In this document: piece by piece, positions 9,088 through 20,697 of the stretch | Layout: each line of letters begins with the position of its first letter | Numbering within the stretch: position 1 is the stretch's first letter | Origin: CAWIJJ01 sp963836405 | GTDB taxonomy: Bacteria; Acidobacteriota; Terriglobia; Bryobacterales; Bryobacteraceae | Direction: 5' to 3' | Length of the DNA stretch: 64,000 nucleotides | Assembly: GCA_963836405.1 (NCBI GenBank) | Contig: CAWIJL010000005.1 | Coordinates: forward strand, 62,001-126,000 | Position numbers and translations under genes: made by a program | Notes under the pieces: generated by a model | Told to the model about the DNA's origin: nothing | Seen by the model: the letters and a program-made list of their open reading frames with translations, nothing else | Databases searched by the model: none

Positions 9088-9577
9088 TCGTCCGCAGCAG
9101 GCGCCGCGCCGACCAGGTGACGATTCCGAAAAATACGCCGAAGCTGATCAGCACCACCGTCAGCCGCCGCTCCGGAGAGAGCCGCGTCACCGCCGGACCC
9201 GCGTGCCGCGTGAAGTCGAGCCGCACGTGCAGGTGAACCGAGGCTGGTTGCTCCCCCAGGTTGTCCACCACCAGCACGTATTCCCCCGGTTCACCCACCG
9301 GACTTTGCAGTACGCCCGCACCGCTTGCCGGCGTCACCGCCAACACGCCGTGCGCCAGGCCGCCGCGCAGATGTTCCAGGTCTTCGCGCCGCATCAACGC
9401 CAGCCGCACTTCCTTCGATCCCGCCAGCGACTGGAAATCGGCCGACACCAGGGCCGTTTGCTGCTTGAGCCCGACTTCCACGTAGCGCCACTCTCCCGCT
9501 GGAATCTGGTACACCTCGTTCACCAGCTCGAGCGTCGGCGCGGCAGCCGCAAACAGCAGAAGGGCAAGGGCGATCAT
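9077..9577 (-). CDS. Exported membrane-anchored protein of unknown function
   Basis: The 166-aa protein has an N-terminal signal (MIALALLLFAAAAP), a beta-rich body, and a C-terminal membrane segment (LTVVLISFGVFFGIVTW) followed by basic residues (SARRLLRTIKH). It therefore looks like a periplasmic domain anchored at its C-terminus. The body contains VYQIPAGEWRYVEVGLKQQ and GEYVLVVDNLG, resembling emp24/PPC-like beta-sandwich domains. The start was set at the Met that begins the signal peptide; the frame extends 22 residues further upstream but into the divergent promoter region. It overlaps the 3' end of hemL tail-to-tail. Confidence 0.65.
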   Translation of the reverse strand: MIALALLLFAAAAPTLELVNEVYQIPAGEWRYVEVGLKQQTALVSADFQSLAGSKEVRLALMRREDLEHLRGGLAHGVLAVTPASGAGVLQSPVGEPGEYVLVVDNLGEQPASVHLHVRLDFTRHAGPAVTRLSPERRLTVVLISFGVFFGIVTWSARRLLRTIKH

Positions 9578-9612
9578 CGCGTGTGGGGGCCAAATCCATC
9601 GAGCCAAAGGGC

Positions 9613-9618
9613 TACAAT
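9613..9618 (+). promoter_or_regulatory. TACAAT box, six bases before the start codon
   Basis: TACAAT ends six bases before the ATG at 9625, with no clear Shine-Dalgarno sequence and no good -35 element. It belongs to the set of possible leaderless starts in this window and supports the 9625 start over an in-frame ATG at 9583. Confidence 0.5.
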
Positions 9619-9624
9619 AGGGCC

Positions 9625-10548
9625 ATGAACGACAGTATGGCACAGCCGCATCCCGGCTTCCGTGCTCTCGAACTGCCCGGGTGGAAAACGGCCGCTGCCT
9701 GGGTGGGCGCGGTCCTGGTGGGCCTGCTCTTTCTGGTGTCCGGCATCTGGAAAATCACCGATGTCCAGGGCGCCGCCATGCGCATGACCCAGGTGCACAT
9801 TCCCGCATCCCTCAGCGTAGCTGCCGCGCTGGGCATCGGAATTGTGGAAACCGCGGCCGGCGTCTTCGTCATCGTCCCCCGCTTCCGCCGTTGGGGCGCG
9901 ATTCTCACCGGTATCCTGCTGCTCGCGTTCATGATCTTCGTCGGCGCCAACTATCACGTTCTCCGCGGGGAAGACTGTAGTTGTTTTCCGTGGATCAAAC
10001 GCGTTGTCGGCCCGGGCTTCTTCCTCGGCGATGCGCTGATGCTGGGCCTGGCCGCCGCCGCCGGCATCTGGTCGCGAAGACCTTCCGCCGCGCGTAGCGC
10101 CCTGCTGGTGCTCGGGGCCGTGACCGTGTTCGGCTTGGTTTCCTTCGGCGTCGAGTCCGCCGGGCACACCGGCGTGCGCGCGCCCGCCACCATCGCCGTC
10201 GCCGGGGGCGAACAGCCCATCCGCCAAGGCAAGGTCTTCCTCTACTTCTTCAACCCCGGTTGTGGCCATTGCCTCGAGGCCGCCAAAAAAATGGCGCAGT
10301 TCGATTGGGGCGACACCCGCATTTTCGCCGTGCCCGTGGACTTGCAGCGCTATGCCCGCCAGTTCGTCGACGAGAGTGGACTCACAGCCCAGGTCTCCAC
10401 CGATTTCGAAAAGCTTAAAAATCGCTTCCATTACCGTTCCTATCCCTACGGCATCGCCCTCGACAACGGCTATCAGAAAGCCGCGATCGCCCGCTTTGAA
10501 AACGAGGAGCCTGCCGCTACGTTGAAGCGCCTCGGTCTCATAAACTGA
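9625..10548 (+). CDS. MauE/DoxX-type membrane protein fused to a thioredoxin-like domain
   Basis: The product is 307 aa. Residues about 20-175 form a four-helix membrane domain with WGAILTGILLLAF, ANYHVLRGEDCSCFPW and GFFLGDALMLG, the pattern of MauE/DoxX-like proteins. The Cys pair in EDCSCF is typical. Residues about 200-307 form an extracytoplasmic thioredoxin-like domain with the redox motif NPGCGHCLEAAKKM (CxxC). MauE-type proteins help form or transfer disulfides, so this fusion could relay electrons between membrane and periplasmic thiols (inference). Its stop overlaps the start of the acetate-kinase-like gene (ATGA), indicating coupling. Confidence 0.82.
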   Translation: MNDSMAQPHPGFRALELPGWKTAAAWVGAVLVGLLFLVSGIWKITDVQGAAMRMTQVHIPASLSVAAALGIGIVETAAGVFVIVPRFRRWGAILTGILLLAFMIFVGANYHVLRGEDCSCFPWIKRVVGPGFFLGDALMLGLAAAAGIWSRRPSAARSALLVLGAVTVFGLVSFGVESAGHTGVRAPATIAVAGGEQPIRQGKVFLYFFNPGCGHCLEAAKKMAQFDWGDTRIFAVPVDLQRYARQFVDESGLTAQVSTDFEKLKNRFHYRSYPYGIALDNGYQKAAIARFENEEPAATLKRLGLIN

Positions 10549-11630
10549 TGAACATCCTCATTCCGAACCTGGGATCGACTTCCCTCAAATACCAGGTCAT
10601 CGACATGCCCTCCGAACGCGTCCTCGGCAAGGGCCGCCTGGAGCGCGTCAGCGACTATCGCGACGCCATCCGCCAGGTGCAGACCGGCGAAAAAATCGAT
10701 GCCGTGGCACTGAAGGCCGTCCATGCCGGACCCGCCTATCGCGGAACCTTCCTCGTGGACGACGCCGTGGTCTCGGCCATGCGCCAGTTCCTTCCCGCCG
10801 CGCCCGCCCACAACGCCATCTACCTCACCGCCATCGATGCCTTCCGCGAAGCCATGCCCGGCGTGCCCGTCGTCGCCGCCTTCGAGCCCGAGTTTCACCG
10901 CACCGTTCCCGATTGCGCCCGCCTCTACGGCGTTCCCGGCCAGTGGCTGGAAGAAGGGGTGGCCAAGTACGGCTTCCACGGCGCCTCGCACGAGTACGTG
11001 GCCGGCCGCGTGGCGGAATTGATGGGCCGCGCCCCCAAACTGGTGAGCTGCCACCTCGGCGGCTCTTCCTCCATGTGCGCCATCCATGGCGGCTGCTCGG
11101 TGGACGTAACCATGGGCTTCTCCCCGCAATCCGGCCTCGAAAACGCCACCCGCCACGGCGACCTCGACGTTTTCGCCGTGCTCTACATGATGGAGCGCCA
11201 CAACTGGACCACCGAAGAGGTGCGCCGCCAGCTCTCCGGCGGCGGCGGACTCGCCGGCCTCTCCGGTATTCCCGGCGGCGACCTGCGCGATATCGAAGCC
11301 GCCGCCGCTTCCGGCAGCCGACGCGCCTCCCTCGCCCTCGAGGTGTTCGTTTACCAGGTGAAGAAAACCATCGGAGCTTTTGCCGCGGCCCTTGGCGGCC
11401 TCGAAGCCGTTGCCTTCACCGGCGGAATCGGCGAGAATTCCGCGCGCCTCCGCGCTGCCTGCTGTGAAGGCCTCGCCTTCCTCGGAATCCGCCTCGATGC
11501 CGCCCGCAATGAAACCGGATCCGGAGACCGCGAAGTTTCGTCCCCCGATTCACCCGTCAAGGTCTTCGCTCTCGCCACCAACGAAGAACTGATCGTGGCC
11601 CGCCGCGCCTATCGCGTCCTCGCCGGATAG
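10548..11630 (+). CDS. Acetate kinase-family protein, divergent
   Basis: The 360-aa product belongs to the acetate/butyrate kinase family (ASKHA fold). Visible motifs are NLGSTSLKYQ (phosphate loop), KYGFHGASHEYV, CHLGGSSSMCAI, the TRHGDLD segment matching the family TRSGD, and FTGGIGENS. It is about 40 residues shorter than AckA. The usual GHRVVHGG segment reads ALKAVHAG, so the Arg that contacts the acyl phosphate in classical enzymes appears replaced by Lys. The substrate may differ from acetate. It is translationally coupled to the MauE-thioredoxin gene. Its 3' 630 bp (codons about 152-360) are repeated at 13549-14178. Confidence 0.85.
   Translation: MNILIPNLGSTSLKYQVIDMPSERVLGKGRLERVSDYRDAIRQVQTGEKIDAVALKAVHAGPAYRGTFLVDDAVVSAMRQFLPAAPAHNAIYLTAIDAFREAMPGVPVVAAFEPEFHRTVPDCARLYGVPGQWLEEGVAKYGFHGASHEYVAGRVAELMGRAPKLVSCHLGGSSSMCAIHGGCSVDVTMGFSPQSGLENATRHGDLDVFAVLYMMERHNWTTEEVRRQLSGGGGLAGLSGIPGGDLRDIEAAAASGSRRASLALEVFVYQVKKTIGAFAAALGGLEAVAFTGGIGENSARLRAACCEGLAFLGIRLDAARNETGSGDREVSSPDSPVKVFALATNEELIVARRAYRVLAG
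11000..11629 (+). repeat. 630-bp segment duplicated 2549 bp downstream
   Basis: The 3' part of the acetate-kinase-like gene matches 13549-14178 with a constant offset of 2549 bp and no gaps. I count only about eight amino-acid differences over about 206 residues. Similarity begins abruptly at ggccggccgcgtgg and ends at the stop codon. The DNA between the copies holds the kinase-YCII gene. Confidence 0.93.
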
Positions 11631-11748
11631 TTCGGGGCGCCGCTGAAGAGCTTTCCCTTTTCCAAGAACATCACCTTGTGTCCTCTTGGGCACCGAGGGC
11701 CCTGCATGACGCCGTCGAGCGACACTCGTGCAGTTGCTATGATTGTCC

Positions 11749-13164
11749 TCATTTTTCCTCCGTCGGGCTGTATTGCTCTGGTTCAAGCGGCGTTGCTTTC
11801 TTCGGATATTCAAACGGCCGCACTTCGACTGACGCCCTACAAGCCAGGGCAGCCTTGCGCCCCCACGCAAGCGCCTCGTTCAGATCAGCGGCTTTCAGCA
11901 CCCAAAAACCGACTACGTGTTCCTTTGTCTCCGTGTACAGCCCCTTGGTGACGAGCAGTTTGCCATCGGGCTGGATCCGCAGCGACCTCGCATTAGCGGC
12001 CGAGGAAAGGCCGGCCACAAAAACCCTGGCGCCGGCGTTCATCATTTCGTCGTTGAGCACGTCGATCTCGTGATCCATCGCTTCGGTTTCGGTGGAGGGG
12101 TCGTAGTCGTCGGGCCGGTAGAGGGCAATGAAATACTCACGACCGGGCAGGGCCGCAGAAACAATCAGCCCCGATGACGGACGCATTTCCGGTTCCTCCT
12201 CCAGGCAGCGCAGTAACACCAGTCTCACGGCCGGGTCGAGATCACGAACCAGCGTGGAGAGGCGCTGCGGCGTGGTCTCGCGGCGCACCCGCACAACCTC
12301 GTCGTGCGTCTTGCCCTCAAATAGCGGGTTGCCGGTGAACAGTTCATAGAGCACCAGTCCGAGCGCATAAATATCGCTGCAAGCCGTGACCTCCTTGCCC
12401 ACAAGTTGCTCCGGCGCCATGTAGGCCGGAGTTCCGCTGCGTACGTCCTCAATCTCATGGGCTAGGCCGGCCAGGCCGAAGTCCATGATGAGCGCTTCGC
12501 CTCGCCTGTCGAGCATGATATTCGAGGGCTTCAGATCCCGGTGCAACACGCCCTTGTCGTGTGCAGCCGCTAACCCGGCGCAAATTTCGCGCCCGATTTT
12601 CAGAGCTTTATCGGGGGGGAGCCGGCCAATGCGCCGCAGCAGCGACGAGAGGTCTTCGCCGTCCACGTACTCCATCGACAGGAAAACCTGGCTGTTGGTC
12701 TCGCCGATGTCATAAACGCGGCAAACGTTAGGATGCGAGATACGACGCGCCATGCGGACCTCGTTGTGGAATCGCTCCAGCAAAAACGGTCCCGTCAACG
12801 ACTCGGGCAGGAACTTGAGCGCCACCGGCTGTCCAAGTATGAGATCGTCCGTCCGAAACACCTCGCCCATGCCGCCGCGTCCCAGCAGCGATACGATGCG
12901 GTAGCGCTCGGCAATCAGCATGCCGGGCGCAAAGCGCTCCCCCTCGCGGGAAAGATGCGATGCCTGCCGGAAGGAAGAAGGTGTCCGTGGCGGCGGATAC
13001 GCGGGTGCGTCCGTCGAGGTGACGGTGGCTGCGGTCGGAGCGTCCGCGCCGGAAGACCCTGGGGAACCTTTCCTCACCGGACTTCCGCACTGCGAGCAAA
13101 ACGGCACGGCCCACTCTACCTCCGAGCCACACTCCTGGCATCGTTCCATTTGCATCGGCTCCAC
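11749..13164 (-). CDS. Ser/Thr protein kinase fused to a C-terminal YCII domain
   Basis: The product is 471 aa. Residues 9-28 form a zinc ribbon (CQECG ... CSQCG). A Ser/Thr/Pro-rich linker follows. Residues 88-339 form a complete Hanks-type kinase domain: GRGGMGEV P-loop, Lys117 in ALKFL, HRDLKPSN with Asp210, DFGLA and a MAPEQ activation segment. Acidobacterial kinases normally continue after the AALPG segment into a linker, a membrane helix and a sensor. Here, directly after AALPG, residues 342-452 form a YCII-related domain (YFIALYRPDDYD, TETKEHVVGFWVLKAADLNEALAW, SVEVRPFE). No membrane segment is present, so the kinase is probably cytoplasmic. The gene runs opposite to its neighbours and lies between two copies of the acetate-kinase 3' region. 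YCII proteins usually accompany ECF sigma factors; what this one does fused to a kinase is unknown. Confidence 0.85.
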   Translation of the reverse strand: MEPMQMERCQECGSEVEWAVPFCSQCGSPVRKGSPGSSGADAPTAATVTSTDAPAYPPPRTPSSFRQASHLSREGERFAPGMLIAERYRIVSLLGRGGMGEVFRTDDLILGQPVALKFLPESLTGPFLLERFHNEVRMARRISHPNVCRVYDIGETNSQVFLSMEYVDGEDLSSLLRRIGRLPPDKALKIGREICAGLAAAHDKGVLHRDLKPSNIMLDRRGEALIMDFGLAGLAHEIEDVRSGTPAYMAPEQLVGKEVTACSDIYALGLVLYELFTGNPLFEGKTHDEVVRVRRETTPQRLSTLVRDLDPAVRLVLLRCLEEEPEMRPSSGLIVSAALPGREYFIALYRPDDYDPSTETEAMDHEIDVLNDEMMNAGARVFVAGLSSAANARSLRIQPDGKLLVTKGLYTETKEHVVGFWVLKAADLNEALAWGRKAALACRASVEVRPFEYPKKATPLEPEQYSPTEEK

Positions 13165-13548
13165 AGATCGTTATCGCATATTACCTCGCCTTGAGAGCCT
13201 TCCGAGTGGCGTGGTCCACCCCGAGTCAGCGCCGTTCGGGAGCGAACTTTTGTGCTTCAACGTCGCGCTCGTGAACACATGGCGCTCAAACGGATGGACA
13301 ACGTGTGCGGCACAACAGTGAACTCGCTCCGGCCGACGCCATCCTCACATGGAGCGGCACCCAGCGCGTGGCGACGGTGATGGAGATGATTTTCCGTGCG
13401 AACGGCATGCCGCCAAGATCACGACTCAAGGAAGGCCATTGGCTCGCCGATGATTGCGGCCGGATTGTCGCCCACTCGGAAGTCATCCAGGTTGAAGTGC
13501 TAGACCCCCAAGCCTATACCGGCCGGTCAGGCTGCTCAACGACGATGC
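13165..13548 (+). other. Junction DNA between kinase gene and acetate-kinase fragment
   Basis: About 380 bases hold no gene that I can name. An open frame from 13305 runs into the acetate-kinase fragment. It encodes a stretch with normal-looking composition (RVATVMEMIFRANGMPPRS, then GRIVAHSEVIQVEVLDP), followed by a short stretch of unrelated sequence. It may be the remnant of a gene cut by the rearrangement that produced the duplication. A TAATAT box on the minus strand near 13175 could serve the kinase gene, without a good -35. Confidence 0.4.
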
Positions 13549-14179
13549 GGCCGGCCGCGTGGCGGAATTGATGGGCCGCGCCCCTGAACTGGTGAGCTGC
13601 CATCTCGGCGGCTCTTCCTCCATGTGCGCCATCGATGGCGGCTGCTCGGTCGACGTGACCATGGGCTTCTCCCCGCAATCCGGCCTCGAAAACGCCACCC
13701 GCCACGGCGACCTCGACGTTTTCGCCGTGCTCTACATGATGGAGCGCCACAACTGGACCACAGAAGAGGTGCGCCGCCAGCTCGCCGGCGGCGGCGGACT
13801 CGCCGGCCTCTCCGGCATTCCCGGCGGCGACCTGCGCGATATCGAAGCCGCCGCCGCTTCCGGAAGCCGCCGCGCCTCCCTCGCCCTCGACGTGTTCGTT
13901 TACCAGGTGAAGAAAACCATCGGAGCTTTCGCCGCCGCGTTGGGCGGCCTCGAAGCGGTCGCCTTCACCGGCGGAATCGGCGAGAATTCCGCGCGCCTCC
14001 GCGCTGCCTGCTGTGAAGGCCTCGCCTTCCTCGGAATCCGCCTCGATCCCGCCCGCAACGAAACCCAATCCGGAGACCGCGAAGTTTCGTCCCCCGATTC
14101 ACCCGTTAAAGTCTTCGCTCTCGCCACCAACGAAGAATTGATCGTGGCCCGCCGCGCCTATCGCGTCCTCGCCCGGTAA
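13549..14179 (+). pseudogene. 3' fragment of the acetate-kinase-like gene
   Basis: This fragment corresponds to residues about 152-360 of the intact gene at 10548 and is nearly identical to it. It has the TRHGD and FTGGIGENS segments but lacks the N-terminal half with the phosphate loop, so it cannot be an active kinase alone. It retains its own stop codon and the strong terminator that follows. A 206-aa product starting at ATG 13559 is possible but has no recognisable ribosome binding site. It is best read as the left-over half of a duplication. Confidence 0.9.
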
Positions 14180-14184
14180 ACAAA

Positions 14185-14218
14185 AAACGGCGTCCGAGGT
14201 TTCCCCCGGACGCCGTTT
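14185..14218. terminator. Bidirectional intrinsic terminator
   Basis: A perfect 12-bp inverted repeat (14185-14196 with 14207-14218, arm aaacggcgtccg) has a ten-base loop. It has an A-run on its left and a TTT on its right, so it can end transcripts from both sides. It lies between the acetate-kinase fragment and the convergent M48 peptidase gene. It was probably the native terminator of the intact acetate-kinase gene before the rearrangement. Confidence 0.85.
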
Positions 14219-14236
14219 ATACCTTCCTGACGGTGC

Positions 14237-15250
14237 TTACTGATCCCGGCGCTTCAGCGTCGGACGCTCGTCGGAATCCGTCTTGGTTTTGCCGTCTCCG
14301 TTTTCGTCGATCGTTCCGCTCCCCGGCGCGCGCCGCAGTCGCGGACGGTTCGGATCTTCGTTGCCGTCCACCTTGCGGTGATTGTGCAGCATCGCCAGCC
14401 GCGATTTCACGTCGTTGAACTCGGATGTGGTCACCACGTATTCCGGTTTCGCCGGAAGAATCGTCTGAATCTCTTCCTGCGCCGCTTTGATGCGGTTATC
14501 CGTCATCGGGTGTGTCGCGAAGACCTTGGCCAGCGTGCCCGGTTTCTTCTTTTCCGCCGATTGGATCTTCTCGAAGAAGTCTACGAACGCGGTCGGATCG
14601 TAGCCCGCCTTGTACAGGTATTGCAATCCCAGATAATCGGCTTCCCGTTCCGCACCCTGCGAAAACTGGAGGAAGCCCAGCGGAATCGCCAGCCCCGCGC
14701 CCTGGCGGATCGCATACCCCGTCCAGCCGCCCAGGAAAATCAGCGGAATGGATGCGAGGTTGATCAGTTGGCCCTTCGTCGCCTGCTTGGTGCCGTGCCG
14801 CGCCGCCACGTGCGCGATCTCGTGTGCCATCACGCCCGCCAGCTCCGCTTCGCTTTCCGCCTTCAGAATCAGGCCGGAGTTCACGAAAAAGAAGCCGCCC
14901 GGAAGCGCGAAGGCGTTCACCTCCTCCGAATCCAGCACCTTGATAGTGAAGGGCACCTCTGCGTCGGAGTTGCGGACCAGGTTCTGACCCACGCGGTTCA
15001 CGTATTCCGCCACGATGGGGTCGTCAACGATTTTAGCCTGGCGCTCTATTTCTTGCGCCAAACCCTTGCCCAGTGCGATTTCCTTCTCGAGAGAGTAGAA
15101 ATTCACACCTTTGCCTACATCGCGATTGCCGATCGCGTCCACGTCCTTCTTGGCCGGCAGTTTCTTGTCCTTGTCCCCCGCGAAGGCGCCTGTGGAGAGC
15201 AGGCTGAGTGCGGCCAGTACCGCCACGCATTTTCCGGATCGACGTTCCAT
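14237..15250 (-). CDS. M48 family metallopeptidase, exported (BepA/LoiP-like)
   Basis: The 337-aa zinc protease has a signal peptide (MERRSGKCVAVLAALSLLSTGAFA). The zinc motif HEIAH lies at residues 143-147 in VMAHEIAHVAARHGTKQ, and the third ligand is in GAEREADYLGLQYLYKAGYDP. The hydrophobic segment between them and the DNRIKAAQEEI region near the C-terminus match periplasmic M48 quality-control proteases. The C-terminal tail is highly charged and likely disordered. The start was chosen at the Met opening the signal peptide, preceded by AGGAG; an in-frame Met nine codons upstream is less likely. Convergent with the acetate-kinase fragment across a terminator. Confidence 0.88.
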   Translation of the reverse strand: MERRSGKCVAVLAALSLLSTGAFAGDKDKKLPAKKDVDAIGNRDVGKGVNFYSLEKEIALGKGLAQEIERQAKIVDDPIVAEYVNRVGQNLVRNSDAEVPFTIKVLDSEEVNAFALPGGFFFVNSGLILKAESEAELAGVMAHEIAHVAARHGTKQATKGQLINLASIPLIFLGGWTGYAIRQGAGLAIPLGFLQFSQGAEREADYLGLQYLYKAGYDPTAFVDFFEKIQSAEKKKPGTLAKVFATHPMTDNRIKAAQEEIQTILPAKPEYVVTTSEFNDVKSRLAMLHNHRKVDGNEDPNRPRLRRAPGSGTIDENGDGKTKTDSDERPTLKRRDQ

Positions 15251-15349
15251 TGTCGAAAAACTCCTGTATAGGTTCACTATACGCTCAATTGAAGCGCTTC
15301 GTTGCCCTATGTATTAAACGCCGTGGCTGGTCTGCCGGTTTCAGCTCGA

Positions 15350-16195
15350 TCAGTATAAACCGAGGCTGATCACACGCCCGCCCGCGTCTACCAGGACGTC
15401 CAGGCGGCGGTTCAGGTAGGAATAAAACTTCCGGCCCTTGGAAGCGTCGGCCGCTGCCACGTTGCCGCCCCACTGCCGCCGGCAATCCTGCCACGTCATC
15501 TTCCACGGGTACACGAAAACCGAGCGCAGAATCCCGGTGTCTGCCGCGAAGTCCAGTTCGAGTTCGCGATACCGGCCGCTCGGGTCGGCAAAGGCATAGA
15601 TGCGTCCGTTTTCCTTGCGGTCGTCGTCGTAGGCAGGACGGTCGCGTAGCGCCTCACCGAAGATGTTGTAGGCGTCCGGCTGCATCCATTGGGAAATCCG
15701 CCGCTGGCAGAAAAGAGCGCTATCCCGTTCGAAATCAACGGGCAGAATGCGCTTGGGGAGTCCTTTCGGTGCCGCTCGTGCGGCCGGCACGGCGGTGGCC
15801 GTCTCCTTCGCCGCGGGCAGCAGGGGCGTAGGCGGAAGGAAGGCCGACGCCTCCAGTTTCGAAACCGGAACGGGAAATTGCAGGCTGAGCGGCGGCTCGG
15901 GAAGCAGCGGGACCGGCGCCGCCACCGATTCTTCCACCGGCGGCGGAATGAACGGCCTCACCACCGGAGCCGGCTTGACCACCGGAGCGGCTTTCGCCGC
16001 CGGACCGGGCAGCCGGACCATCACGCTGTCCCTCGGTTCTTCGCGCCGCAGCACCGGCGCCCGTAATGCCGCAGCCGCCGGTCTGGTCAGCCGCGCGGAC
16101 ACGCCCTCGTCGTCGCCGCCTGCCGCCGCGGACATATCAAAGGCGGCCAGCCTCCCGGCTACCGCCGCCACCGTAACAATCGGGTACCATCGCAT
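15350..16195 (-). CDS. Exported proline-rich protein of unknown function
   Basis: The product is 281 aa. The N-terminus is weakly hydrophobic (MRWYPIVTVAAVAGRLAAF) and may be a signal peptide. A Pro/Ala/Val-rich region covers residues about 60-150. The C-terminal 130 residues look folded, with DFERDSALFCQRRISQWM and GRIYAFADPSGRYRELELDF, and contain two cysteines (in LFCQR and WQDCRRQ) that could form a disulfide. No known family was recognised. It lies between the M48 peptidase and Crp-type genes on the same strand, but gaps of about 100 bases argue against tight coupling. Confidence 0.6.
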   Translation of the reverse strand: MRWYPIVTVAAVAGRLAAFDMSAAAGGDDEGVSARLTRPAAAALRAPVLRREEPRDSVMVRLPGPAAKAAPVVKPAPVVRPFIPPPVEESVAAPVPLLPEPPLSLQFPVPVSKLEASAFLPPTPLLPAAKETATAVPAARAAPKGLPKRILPVDFERDSALFCQRRISQWMQPDAYNIFGEALRDRPAYDDDRKENGRIYAFADPSGRYRELELDFAADTGILRSVFVYPWKMTWQDCRRQWGGNVAAADASKGRKFYSYLNRRLDVLVDAGGRVISLGLY

Positions 16196-16290
16196 GGCCA
16201 GACTCGCAAGGCTTTCTTCCCTGCCAGTCTATGAAGCCGCGCGCACCCTGTCTCTCCTGAATTTGGGGAGCAAACAAATACTCACCGAGG

Positions 16291-17043
16291 TTAGAACTGC
16301 GTTTCCCCGGCCGTCAGCGTCTTCCCGTCGTTGGCCTTAGACCAGTCCACTGTTTGCTTGGTCTGCGCGTTCAAATGCTCGCGGAGCGCATCCGAATACA
16401 CCTGGATGCCCTTCCGCGAATAGCGCAGAAAGCCTTTTTGACGCAGTTGATTCATCTGGAACGTGACGATTTCGCGGGAAGTCCCCACATACTCGGAGAT
16501 CACCTGGTGCGTTAACGGCGGAATCTTGATCGACCCGTCCTCGGTGCGCGTGCCCAGCCGGTCGGCAAACCGCAGCAGCGACCGCACCACCCGCTCCGGG
16601 GTCTTGTCCAGGGCGAAGCTCTGCAGTCGCTCCTCGTAGTCCAGACCGCGCTTCACCAGCATCTGTAGCAGCGCCAGGCCCAGCCGGGGCTGCCGCTCTA
16701 CCTGCTCCTCGATCTCCGCGCTGCTCCAGGACATCAGCGTCACATTGTCCAGCGCCAGCGCCCGTTCCGCATACTGGTGTGACCCGAGCAGCGAACTCTC
16801 GCCAAAGAAATCGTCGGTGGTGAAGATATCCACCACGGTTTGCGTCCCATCGTCCAGAGGAACGGTTACTTTCACTCGACCCTGAACCACCAGGTGGAGC
16901 CCTCGGGACGGTTGATGTTCGTCGAAGATGATCTGGCCCTTCCGGAAGTCCGTGACACCCTTCCGGGGCAGGTACATAAGTGCGTCTTCCATCTCTCGGG
17001 TAGCGGTCGGTTTTGAGCCATTCAGCATTTTCCGTACTCCCAA
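16291..17043 (-). CDS. Crp/Fnr-family transcriptional regulator
   Basis: The 250-aa protein has an N-terminal cyclic-nucleotide-binding-like barrel (about residues 25-140: KGQIIFDEHQPSRGLHLVVQGRVKV, FFGESSLLG, AERALALDNVTLMSW). A dimerisation helix and a C-terminal winged helix follow (about 165-225: LTHQVISEYVGTSREIVTFQMNQLRQKGFL). The cAMP-contacting GELG...R-S/T pattern is only partly conserved (FFGESSLL, YAERA), so the ligand is uncertain. There is no N-terminal cysteine cluster, so it is not an iron-sulfur FNR. The annotated start could also be the second Met five codons on. Targets are unknown. Confidence 0.88.
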   Translation of the reverse strand: MGVRKMLNGSKPTATREMEDALMYLPRKGVTDFRKGQIIFDEHQPSRGLHLVVQGRVKVTVPLDDGTQTVVDIFTTDDFFGESSLLGSHQYAERALALDNVTLMSWSSAEIEEQVERQPRLGLALLQMLVKRGLDYEERLQSFALDKTPERVVRSLLRFADRLGTRTEDGSIKIPPLTHQVISEYVGTSREIVTFQMNQLRQKGFLRYSRKGIQVYSDALREHLNAQTKQTVDWSKANDGKTLTAGETQF

Positions 17044-17401
17044 TGAACAGGTCCGCCAATGCGCGGCCTGGGTAGCTACGACGGTGATGGGTGGATGGCG
17101 GCTTCAGAACGGAACGGATCGGACCCAGTAACGAGCCATTCCCTGCGTGAGCTGGGGGTTTGCCGTCGAAACGTTGGAAAATCAACGTCTATATCTTCCA
17201 GGTTACGTCATTTGAAGTCCACGCGCACGGTGCCCAAATGCCCCGCCAGTGTCTGATTTCACGATCCCGGGGGTCTTTCCCGGCTCCTGGACGTACCGGA
17301 ACCCCGGTCGGGGGTGGTTGGATACAAAAATGTCACGTTCTCGCCCCCCGCCCTGACGCGCAGTGAAAAGAGCCCGCTCCTGCCGATAAGAAACTCGACG
17401 T
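17044..17401. other. Divergent intergenic region between regulator and histidine kinase
   Basis: These 358 bases hold the 5' regions of two divergent genes and no open frame that I can support. Short inverted repeats of CCGGGG type occur near 17265-17305. The histidine kinase ATG at 17402 is preceded by gaaact six bases upstream, similar to but not matching the TANNNT boxes elsewhere. No clear Crp-type palindrome was seen. Confidence 0.4.
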
Positions 17402-20533
<3,132 letters not shown>

Positions 20534-20534
20534 A

Positions 20535-20697
20535 GGTAACGAGCCAACGCACGCCCGAACAAGCCGTCGTCTGTTGCGATGGCGGCGGTGGCAGGAAACG
20601 TGGAGTTTACCCGAATTCGGAGCGGATTTTACGCGGCTTTGTGACGCGGGATGGGTGTCGAACATCCCCTTTGCAATCAAAGATTATTGAGATTTAT
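20535..20697. other. 163-bp interval between the two selC 3'-end copies
   Basis: No gene, integrase remnant or hairpin was recognised. It is bounded exactly by the two direct copies and includes the AT-rich stretch 20678-20697 immediately downstream of selC. If the repeats are att sites, this is all that remains of the inserted DNA. Confidence 0.4.

Noticed and set aside
13559..14179. Functional small acetate-kinase-like protein of 206 aa
   Set aside because: It lacks the N-terminal phosphate loop and a ribosome binding site and is an abrupt partial copy.
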